Source of the DNA: Planctomycetaceae bacterium | GTDB lineage: Bacteria; Planctomycetota; Planctomycetia; Planctomycetales; Planctomycetaceae | Direction: 5' to 3' | Assembly (NCBI GenBank): GCA_002724415.1 | Contig: PBOU01000209.1 | Span: forward strand, 1-35,757 | DNA length: 35,757 nucleotides | Part shown: positions 1 to 6,688 of the stretch, one piece after another | How positions within the stretch are numbered: position 1 is the stretch's first letter | Layout: each line of letters begins with the position of its first letter | Notes under the pieces: model-generated | The model's input: only the letters and a program-made list of their open reading frames with translations | Databases searched by the model: none | Told to the model about the DNA's origin: nothing | Translations under genes and position numbers: made by a program

Positions 1-183
1 CAGGTCATCGGCGCATCAGACTCCAAGGGCGGCTACCCGATCGCCGCTCCCTATGGGCCCAACAACGTGCAGGCAATGATCTACCGCCACCTCGGCATCG
101 ACCCGTCACTGAAGTTTCCCGACCCGGCCGGCCGGCCGCGATACGTGCTCGAGGAACGCGGGTTGATTGGCGAACTGATCTGA
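1..183 (+). CDS. DUF1501 family protein, C-terminal fragment (cut by window edge)
   Basis: The frame is open from the first base to a TGA at 181-183, giving 60 residues. It matches the C-terminal tails of the complete DUF1501 proteins in this window: it begins with the QVIGASDSKG segment that follows the Gly-rich AGGG stretch in the paralogs, contains a MIYRHLGID segment, and ends in GLIGELI. The closest local relative is the gene at 24568-25947, whose tail reads QVIGASNSKG and ends in PIAELI. DUF1501 (PF07394) proteins belong to the alkaline phosphatase-like fold, are usually Tat-exported, and have no established substrate. The N-terminus, leader and metal-site motifs lie outside the window. 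It converges with the sialidase gene, whose stop is 17 bp away. Confidence 0.9.
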   Translation, partial: QVIGASDSKGGYPIAAPYGPNNVQAMIYRHLGIDPSLKFPDPAGRPRYVLEERGLIGELI

Positions 184-199
184 GCCACAACCACCGCGA

Positions 200-1291
200 T
201 CACTTGGTCTTGCCCTCGGTCAACCAGGCCAGGTTAAACCGCACCAGCTTGATCGTCCGGTAGTCATCGCCCTCGTAGGCCAACAACACGTCACCATCGC
301 CGTTGGTGGCCATGTCCGAGTAAGCCGCCGGTCCGACCTCGGCCACCCGAGACACCGGCCAGGTCTTCGCCTCGTCACGGCTCAAACGAACCGTCAACAG
401 CCGGCGGGATTTCGTGTCGGCCGGATGTGCGACCACGATCGCCTTGCGCCCCACCCGCACCAGGCTGCCCTGGCAACTCCGTTCGGGCATTCCCTCGTGA
501 TGAGAAATCGGCGACCAGGTCGCTCCACCATCAGAACTCAGACAAAAAGCTCTCCGCTTCTTGCCCATCCGGCTGCGGGCGTTCATGTACAACCGGCCGT
601 CGGAAAGTTCGACAACCTCGCACTCGTCGGACTGGTCCACCGTGGCCGGCTTGCCGTATTGCCAAGTCTTGCCCGAGTCGTCGCTGAAGAAGGCATAGGA
701 GAGTTGCCGTCGGCCGAATGGCACGTCCTTTTCGATCCCCGCCCAGGCCGGAATCACCAGCCGTCCGGCATGTGGGCCGTGTCGCAACTGGATTCCGTGG
801 CCCGGCCCCGGACCAACCCAGCCCCAGGCAGAGGGCAGCGCGCCCCGCGTGATATCGACCGCCCTGGACCACGTCCGACCGTCATCGGCACTGCTGCTCA
901 GCAACACCTGCTTGTTGTTCTTGGAAAATGTCAGCCAGATGGTGCCGGTGCGGCGATCGAGAACCGCGCACGGATTGCCCACGGTGTGCGGGCCATCGTC
1001 AAAGAGCACCCGCATGGCTCCCCAACTCGCGCCACCGTCATCGCTGCGTTTCAGGACCAGGTCAATATTGCTGTGGTCGCGGCCACTTTCACGCCGTGCC
1101 TCACAGAAAACCAACACCGTCCCTTTCCGGGTTGTCACCAGCGATGGGATCCGGAACGTGTGAGTCTTCTGGGTCCCGGAGCGAAACAGGACCTGTTGTC
1201 CAAAGACAGGCGCCTCTCCAGCCAGGCAAACCAGGGGAACAGACAACCAGGCCAGCACGGCCAACAGGCAACGGCGATGAAATGTAGACAT
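200..1291 (-). CDS. exported sialidase-like BNR/Asp-box protein
   Basis: A 363-residue secreted glycoside hydrolase-like protein with a six-bladed sialidase fold, probably acting on terminal sialic acid or related acidic sugars outside the cytoplasm. Residues 1-24 form a Sec signal peptide (MSTFHRRCLLAVLAWLSVPL). The FRIP motif places the first substrate Arg at R47. Asp boxes of the S-x-D-x-G-x-x-W type occur near 83-90, 134-141, 203-210 and 252-259, with a degenerate one near 304-311. E223 in the DEC motif, R239 in NAR, Y324 in AYSD and E340 in AYE match the catalytic Glu, Arg, Tyr and late Glu of GH33-type enzymes. The frame opens further upstream at a GTG (1318), but the ATG at 1291 gives a clean signal peptide. 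No sialic acid catabolic gene is nearby, so the substrate is inferred from family only. Confidence 0.87.
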   Translation of the reverse strand: MSTFHRRCLLAVLAWLSVPLVCLAGEAPVFGQQVLFRSGTQKTHTFRIPSLVTTRKGTVLVFCEARRESGRDHSNIDLVLKRSDDGGASWGAMRVLFDDGPHTVGNPCAVLDRRTGTIWLTFSKNNKQVLLSSSADDGRTWSRAVDITRGALPSAWGWVGPGPGHGIQLRHGPHAGRLVIPAWAGIEKDVPFGRRQLSYAFFSDDSGKTWQYGKPATVDQSDECEVVELSDGRLYMNARSRMGKKRRAFCLSSDGGATWSPISHHEGMPERSCQGSLVRVGRKAIVVAHPADTKSRRLLTVRLSRDEAKTWPVSRVAEVGPAAYSDMATNGDGDVLLAYEGDDYRTIKLVRFNLAWLTEGKTK

Positions 1292-1433
1292 GCCCACCAT
1301 ACTCTCAAACCGCGACACGATTTGCGAACCACCGGGAGTGTTCCCCGGTGTGGTGACCGGCCCCCGGGAAAGACCGTTTCAAGTGGATTGAAAATGGGGT
1401 AGTGTGAATGTCCCCTTGCTGGAGAACCGCTCG

Positions 1434-2906
1434 ATGACGCCCTCCTCACAATCACACGTGCCGAACCTGTCACACGTCTCGACCCGACGCCAACTGCTGC
1501 AGGCTGGGTCCATCAGTCTGCTGGGCCTGGGCATGCCCGGCATCGCTGCGATGCGGGCCGCAGCGGCCGGGCCGGCAGCGCCCAAACCCCGCTCGGTCAT
1601 TTTCATCTTCCTGACCGGGGGAGCGTCGCAACACGACACGTTCGACATGAAACCGGAGGGGCCAAGCCAGTACCGCGGTGAATTTTCTCCGATCCAGACC
1701 GCCACTCCCGGGATCGAGATCTGTGAGCACTTTCCCCGGCTGGCTCGACAAAGTGACCGCTGGAGCCTGGTGCGGTCACTGAGCCACCCCGACACCGGAC
1801 ACCAATCCGGCACCTACATCATGCTGACAGGGCGTCGCGACAAGACGCCGTTCCGGTCCAGCCGACCGCATGGTGACGACTGGCCGTCCATTGCCGCGGT
1901 GGCCGGAGCCATGACCGACGCTCGCAGCAACCTGGCCAACAGCATCGTGTTGCCCGAAAAGGTCATTCACAGCCAGCAGGGTGTGTTCCCCGGCCAGTTC
2001 GCCGGCAAACTGGGGTCCCATCACGAGCCGTGGTTCCTGAACATGACCGACAAGCCCCACGGTTACCATGCCTTCTCGGGCGCGTTTCCCGGTTACCTCT
2101 ACAACCTGCACAGGGGCAACCACTCCGACCGTGACGACTGGCGGTTTGAAGTGCCCAACATTTCACTGCCCGAGGGAGTTTTCGCTCCACGATTCCGCCG
2201 CCGCGTTGAATTGCTCGACATCGTCGAAAAACAGCGAGAGCAACTGGAACAGTCGGCCGCATCGGCCGATTACGGCCGGGCCCGGCAGGGAGTCGTCTCG
2301 CTGCTGGCTGATCCCCGAGTTCGCGATGCGTTTGACGTGCGTCGATCCGATCCCAAGACACTTCAACGATACGGCAACAACTCATTTGGCTGGTCACTGC
2401 TGATGGCGCGGCGACTGGTCGAACTGGGTGTCAACCTGGTCCAGGTCAACCTGGGCAACATGGGCACCTGGGACCTGCACGGCAACGCATTCCCATTGGC
2501 CAAGAACTTCCTGTTCCCGCCCACCGACCTGGCCATCTCGGCATTGTTCGACGACCTGTCGGATTCCGGATTGCTCGAGAACACGATGGTGGTGATCGCC
2601 GGCGAATTTGGTCGCACCCCGAGAATTTTCAATGGCGCTCCCAGCGTCTACAAGACGGTCGGCCGTGGCCACTGGGGACAATGCCAGACGGTGATGATCG
2701 GCGGCGGCGGCGTGGCCGGCGGCCGGGTGATCGGGTCGTCGGACAAGAGCGGTGCCTACCCCGCCTCCGACACACAGACGCCCGAGAGCTTTGCATCAAC
2801 GATCTACCACGCCCTGGGCATCCCACACGACGCCCACTGGCACGATGCCGCCGATCGCCCCTACCCGGTCTACCGGGCCGAACCCATCGACGGCCTGTTT
2901 GCCTGA
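1434..2906 (+). CDS. DUF1501 family protein, Tat-exported
   Basis: A 490-residue DUF1501 (PF07394) protein of the alkaline phosphatase-like superfamily, molecular function unknown. The ATG at 1434 follows GGAG at 1421-1424; an in-frame GTG at 1404 is less likely. The leader has a twin-Arg signal (STRRQLLQAG, R18-R19) followed by a hydrophobic Gly/Leu/Ala stretch, so Tat export is expected. The family landmarks are present: a GGASQHDTFDMKP segment after the leader and GEFGRTP at 390-396. The usual GRDHW motif reads GRGHW (410-414), so the conserved Asp is replaced by Gly. It is followed 100 bp later by the PQQ-like propeller gene on the same strand, which could share its transcript. Confidence 0.93.
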   Translation: MTPSSQSHVPNLSHVSTRRQLLQAGSISLLGLGMPGIAAMRAAAAGPAAPKPRSVIFIFLTGGASQHDTFDMKPEGPSQYRGEFSPIQTATPGIEICEHFPRLARQSDRWSLVRSLSHPDTGHQSGTYIMLTGRRDKTPFRSSRPHGDDWPSIAAVAGAMTDARSNLANSIVLPEKVIHSQQGVFPGQFAGKLGSHHEPWFLNMTDKPHGYHAFSGAFPGYLYNLHRGNHSDRDDWRFEVPNISLPEGVFAPRFRRRVELLDIVEKQREQLEQSAASADYGRARQGVVSLLADPRVRDAFDVRRSDPKTLQRYGNNSFGWSLLMARRLVELGVNLVQVNLGNMGTWDLHGNAFPLAKNFLFPPTDLAISALFDDLSDSGLLENTMVVIAGEFGRTPRIFNGAPSVYKTVGRGHWGQCQTVMIGGGGVAGGRVIGSSDKSGAYPASDTQTPESFASTIYHALGIPHDAHWHDAADRPYPVYRAEPIDGLFA

Positions 2907-3006
2907 CACCGTCCGACGGATGGCCGTATGCGAGAACGCTCGGGCTGTCGGCCCTGCCTGTTCCTCGCTATCTTGCTGCCAACCTTTCCTCAATGTGTGT
3001 GCCCCA

Positions 3007-4305
3007 ATGCCCCATCAAAATTCTCTTCCAACCACACTCCTGCTGGTTCTCGCGTTCCTCTCGGCACCTCGCGTTTTTGCCGAGGAACTCTCAGCCAACA
3101 CCGCTGCCGCCGGAACGGCTCCCATCAAGACCACGTCCAACGACTGGCCGTGGTGGCGCGGCCCCGGGCGAGACGGCGTGGCCGCCGATGGACAGACACC
3201 ACCGATCAGTTGGAGCGACACGTCCAACGTGGCCTGGAAAGTGGCGATTCCCGGACAGGGGCACGGTTCCCCCTCGGTGCTGGGTGCTCACGTGTTCCTG
3301 GCCACCTCCAATCGGGCAGCCGGAACACAGACGGTCTTCTGCCTCGACCGCAAGACCGGCAAGACCGCCTGGAAAACCATCGTGCACCGTGGGCCCCTGG
3401 AAACTCGTGGCAACAAAAAGAGCAGCCAGGCCAGTTGCACTCCCGCGTGTGATGGCCAGAAGATCTACGTCAACTTCCTGCACAAGGGTGCCGTCGTCAC
3501 ATCCGCCCTGGATCTCACCGGTCGGATCGTCTGGCAAACCACCGTCAGCAACTACCGCACTCACCAGGGATTCAGTTCCTCACCATGCCTGTTTGGCTCA
3601 CTGGTGCTCGTCTCGGCCGACAACCGGGGCGGTGGAGCCGTGGTGGCCATGTCGCGGGCAACCGGGAAGGTGGCCTGGAAACAGGCTCGCCCCAAGAAGG
3701 CCAATTACACCTCGCCGATCGTGCTGCGAGTCTCCGGCAGGGACCAGGCCCTGATGGTCGGCACCAACCTGGTCTCCTCGTACGATCCGCAAACCGGAAA
3801 GAAACTCTGGGAGATCGACGGAGCGACGACCGAGTGTGTCACTTCAGTGGTGACCGACGGCACAAGGATCTTCACCAGTGGAGGTTACCCGCGCAACCAC
3901 GTCCAGGCCGTTCTCGCCGATGGATCCGGCAAGACCGCCTGGCAAAACAACCAGCGCGTCTACGTCCCCTCGATGGTCGCTCACAAGAAAACCCTCTACG
4001 CCGTACTGGACGCCGGAATCGCCACGGCCTGGGACACGACCACCGGAAAAACGCTCTGGAAAAAACGGCTCGGAGGGGTTTTCACCTCCTCGCTGGTACT
4101 CGCCGGCGGCAACCTCTATGCCACCGACGAATCGGGACAAACCACCGTTTTTGCCGCCAGTCGGGAGGGGCTGGACATCAAGGCCAAGAATCGCCTGGGA
4201 CAGCAAACCTACTCCTCGATGGCCATCTGTGGCAGTCGCATTTTCCACCGCGTCGCCACAACAGACGGCAGTCGCAAGGAATGGCTCTACTGCCTGTCCA
4301 GGTAG
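3007..4305 (+). CDS. exported PQQ-like beta-propeller protein
   Basis: A 432-residue exported propeller. The chosen ATG opens a Sec signal peptide ending near RVFA-EE (residue 27); the frame is open further upstream, but those starts lack an export signal. Next comes the WWRGPGRDG motif typical of planctomycete proteins of this class. Six PQQ/BamB-like blade motifs follow, each ending in a Gly-Lys/Arg-x-x-Trp pattern (LDRKTGKTAWKT, LDLTGRIVWQT, MSRATGKVAWKQ, YDPQTGKKLWEI, GSGKTAWQN and WDTTTGKTLWKK). Catalytic PQQ-dehydrogenase residues and a cytochrome domain were not recognised, so a scaffold or binding role is likelier than a quinoprotein dehydrogenase. It stands between two DUF1501 genes. 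Function beyond the fold is unknown. Confidence 0.9.
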   Translation: MPHQNSLPTTLLLVLAFLSAPRVFAEELSANTAAAGTAPIKTTSNDWPWWRGPGRDGVAADGQTPPISWSDTSNVAWKVAIPGQGHGSPSVLGAHVFLATSNRAAGTQTVFCLDRKTGKTAWKTIVHRGPLETRGNKKSSQASCTPACDGQKIYVNFLHKGAVVTSALDLTGRIVWQTTVSNYRTHQGFSSSPCLFGSLVLVSADNRGGGAVVAMSRATGKVAWKQARPKKANYTSPIVLRVSGRDQALMVGTNLVSSYDPQTGKKLWEIDGATTECVTSVVTDGTRIFTSGGYPRNHVQAVLADGSGKTAWQNNQRVYVPSMVAHKKTLYAVLDAGIATAWDTTTGKTLWKKRLGGVFTSSLVLAGGNLYATDESGQTTVFAASREGLDIKAKNRLGQQTYSSMAICGSRIFHRVATTDGSRKEWLYCLSR

Positions 4306-4364
4306 AGGAACTTGCGGTCCAATCGTCCGAAGATCCGGATTTCCGATAACAAAACTGGCTCCCA

Positions 4365-4394
4365 TTGCCTCAGCGGTTCGATTCAGTCAATAAT
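4365..4394 (+). promoter_or_regulatory. candidate sigma-70-type promoter for the DUF1501 gene at 4490
   Basis: TTGCCT (4365-4370, 4 of 6 matches to TTGACA) is followed after 18 bp by AATAAT (4389-4394, 5 of 6 matches to TATAAT). It lies in the 184-bp gap after the PQQ-like gene and about 95 bp upstream of the next start codon. This is a match to a general consensus only. Confidence 0.35.
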
Positions 4395-4489
4395 GGAACA
4401 CATCGGGAACGGTGGATTCGTCGTCCCCGAATCGACCCGGGGAGTGGGTCTGATCAAGCCAGGACCAGGAAGCCAAGAGAACCGTTCGC

Positions 4490-5845
4490 ATGCTCAATCG
4501 CCGTGACATCCTGCAGATTGGTGGCTCATCCTTCTTTGGACTGGGGCTGTCTGGTGTTCTGGGCCGGCAACAGGCTGCAGCCGCCTTGCACCATCCGCCA
4601 CGAGTCAAGTCGGTCGTGCTGGTGTTCCTGCCCGGCGGCGGTAGCCAGATCGACATGTGGGACCCCAAGCCGGAGGCCTCCGAGGCCAAGGGCGAATTCG
4701 GGGCCATCTCGACGAAACTCGCCGGCATCCAGTTTTCCGACAAGATGGCCAAGATGGCCGAGCGTGCCGACATGGTCTCGGTCGTCCGTTCGATGCACCA
4801 CGGTGACAACCGGCACCTCTCGGGCTCTCACAACGCCCTGACCGGCTACGTCCAGCCGTTCACCGGCAACTCCAACCAGGACAAGTCACTCAAGCGGTCC
4901 GACTGGCCGTGCTATGGCGGTGGCGTTTCATTGTTGAGACCTCGTGCCGATGGCCTGCCCAGCCAGGTCACCGTTCCCAACCCGCTGATCGAGGGCGTTT
5001 TGGTCTGGCCCGGCCAACACTCGGGATTTCTCGGCCCCAAGCACGACCCATTCGTGCTCAACAGCGACCCAAACACCAAGGACTACAAGGTCAACGACCT
5101 CTCGCTGCTTGATGGACTCAGTTTCAGCCGGCTCGACGATCGTCGCAAGCTGTTGCGAACCATCGACGAACGGCAGCAGGGCATCGAGCAATCGCCACAG
5201 GGCATCAAGTACACCAGCGAGCAGCAGGCCGCTTTCTCGATGTTGTCATCCCGGCAACTCAAGGGGGCCCTGGACATCAACGCCGAGAGCGACAAGGTTC
5301 GCGATCGATACGGACGGCACAAGTACGGCCAGACACTGCTGCTGGCCCGTCGCCTGGTCGAAATGGAAATCCCGGTGATCCAGGCCAGCATGGGACACGT
5401 GCAGATGTGGGACACCCACGTCAACCACTTCCCGCGACTCCGGACCATGTTGCCGGCCCTGGACAACGGCCTCAGCGCGCTGCTGGACGATCTCAAGGAC
5501 CGAGGATTGCTCGACACCACCCTGGTCGTCTGTGTCGGCGAATTCGGCAGGACCCCCACCATCTCGCCACTGCCCAACCAGAAGGTCCCCGGACGGCACC
5601 ACTGGGCCGCGGTTTACTCGGCCCTCTTCGCCGGTGGCGGGACCCGTCCCGGACAGATCATCGGGGCCAGCGACAACATCGGTGGTCAGCCGATCACCAC
5701 GCCCTACCACCCCAATGACATGGGCGCCACGATCTACGACTCGCTGGGAATCAACCCGGCCACGATGATCAAGGATCGCCTCGGTCGTCCGGTGCACCTG
5801 AACACCGGCAGCGTCATGGACGTTCTCTACAACGGCGCTGGCTGA
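4490..5845 (+). CDS. DUF1501 family protein, Tat-exported
   Basis: A 451-residue DUF1501 protein. The N-terminus MLNRRDILQIGGSSFFGLGL is a compact twin-Arg leader (R4-R5), so export by Tat is expected. The PGGGSQIDMWDPKPEAS segment and GEFGRTP (350-356) are conserved with the other paralogs. In place of GRDHW it has GRHHW (368-372), a change of the conserved Asp to His. It ends with a typical DUF1501 tail (GATIYDSLGI, then a LGRPVHL segment). A weak purine-rich stretch (AAGAGA) precedes the ATG. A 184-bp gap with a candidate promoter separates it from the PQQ-like gene, so it may be its own transcription unit. Substrate unknown. Confidence 0.93.
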   Translation: MLNRRDILQIGGSSFFGLGLSGVLGRQQAAAALHHPPRVKSVVLVFLPGGGSQIDMWDPKPEASEAKGEFGAISTKLAGIQFSDKMAKMAERADMVSVVRSMHHGDNRHLSGSHNALTGYVQPFTGNSNQDKSLKRSDWPCYGGGVSLLRPRADGLPSQVTVPNPLIEGVLVWPGQHSGFLGPKHDPFVLNSDPNTKDYKVNDLSLLDGLSFSRLDDRRKLLRTIDERQQGIEQSPQGIKYTSEQQAAFSMLSSRQLKGALDINAESDKVRDRYGRHKYGQTLLLARRLVEMEIPVIQASMGHVQMWDTHVNHFPRLRTMLPALDNGLSALLDDLKDRGLLDTTLVVCVGEFGRTPTISPLPNQKVPGRHHWAAVYSALFAGGGTRPGQIIGASDNIGGQPITTPYHPNDMGATIYDSLGINPATMIKDRLGRPVHLNTGSVMDVLYNGAG

Positions 5846-6007
5846 GCCAGCCTTGATACCGCGGTGTGACAGCAACGCCGAAGGTGTATCAGTTCGCAAC
5901 ACCGGCCCGGCTGGCTGTGTCAATTCGCCACACCCGGACACTCCTCCCAGCAGAACGTGGATTCGGTTTTCCGCGGTTTTATCGAGTGATCACGCGTCAT
6001 CGTGTCT

Positions 6008-6024
6008 TGGCACGCAATGTGCTT
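6008..6024 (+). promoter_or_regulatory. sigma-54-like -24/-12 element upstream of the ECF sigma gene
   Basis: The sequence TTGGCACGCAATGTGCT (ending at 6023) has GG at 6009-6010 and GC at 6021-6022, separated by exactly 10 bp. It matches the sigma-54 consensus TTGGCACG-N4-TTGCW except for one core base (G for T at 6019). The predicted transcription start near 6034 falls only about 7 nt before the GTG start codon, which would truncate the ribosome-binding site, so the assignment is tentative. The same bases form a GCAC/GTGC inverted repeat that could instead be an operator. Confidence 0.35.
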
Positions 6025-6040
6025 CTCATAGAGAGTCATT

Positions 6041-6688
6041 GTGGATCACACGACTGCGCATGACGCGGGACATGCGCCTCAAGCGGACCTGGCACACTCG
6101 ATCACACCCAACGAGTGCAACCTGGGCCCACTGCTGGGCGTCTACCGCACCCGACTCGAACAACTGGCACAACAGAAAGTGTCGGGACGGTTGGGGGTGC
6201 GCACGAGTCCCTCCGACATCGTCCAGGACACGCTGTTGCACGCGTGTCGTGACTTCCGGAGTTTTCGCGGGCACAGCCGAGGCGAACTGTGGTGCTGGCT
6301 GCGACAGATCCTGACACACCGCGTCCTGGGTGCCGTTCGCCGTCACATGGGAACTTCCGGTCGTGATCTCAGACGCGAGGTGACCGCCGCGCATGGTTCC
6401 ACAGACAACCAAACGAGTTGGAACCGACGGACCGACAACCAACTGGCAGCCAACCAGACATCCCCCAGTGGACGAGTTGTCCGCAGCGAACAGAGAACCC
6501 GGATCCGCGTCCTGATCGCCGCATTGCCAGTCGAATACCGCCGGGTTCTCTTGCTGCGGATCGTCTCGGAAATGCCGTTCGAAGCCATTGCCAAGCGACT
6601 GAATCGCAGTTCGGCGGCCACTCGCCAACTCTACCACCGCGCCCGCAAGGCCATGCTGGCACGGTTCGAGCAACAGGAAACACAATGA
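6041..6688 (+). CDS. ECF RNA polymerase sigma factor (planctomycete kinase-linked type)
   Basis: A 215-residue ECF sigma factor that would direct RNA polymerase to a specific promoter set. The GTG start at 6041 is preceded by GAGAG (6031-6035). Region 2 spans roughly residues 28-105 and contains the characteristic SPSDIVQDTLLHA segment followed by the FRSFRGHS and WLRQIL segments. Region 4 lies near 155-210, with a LPVEYRRVLLLRIV helix and the recognition helix FEAIAKRLNRSSAATRQL. The linker between them (about 110-150) is long and polar. Its stop codon overlaps the ATG of the downstream Ser/Thr kinase gene (ATGA, 6685-6688), so the two proteins are probably made in a coupled way. Kinase-linked ECF groups are known in planctomycetes; the target regulon cannot be read here. 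Confidence 0.92.
   Translation: MDHTTAHDAGHAPQADLAHSITPNECNLGPLLGVYRTRLEQLAQQKVSGRLGVRTSPSDIVQDTLLHACRDFRSFRGHSRGELWCWLRQILTHRVLGAVRRHMGTSGRDLRREVTAAHGSTDNQTSWNRRTDNQLAANQTSPSGRVVRSEQRTRIRVLIAALPVEYRRVLLLRIVSEMPFEAIAKRLNRSSAATRQLYHRARKAMLARFEQQETQ

Noticed and set aside
425-1402. 325-codon plus-strand frame over the first sialidase
   Set aside because: The minus strand carries signal peptide, FRIP and Asp boxes in order; the plus-strand product is low-complexity Pro/Arg/His sequence.
2752-3006. Longer N-terminus for the PQQ-like protein
   Set aside because: The extension overlaps the end of the preceding gene and would bury the signal peptide that begins at the ATG at 3007.
5846-6040. Possible small gene or RNA between the DUF1501 gene and the ECF sigma gene
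   Set aside because: Frames crossing this 195-bp gap run out of phase into the sigma gene and show no family features; no tRNA-like cloverleaf was seen.
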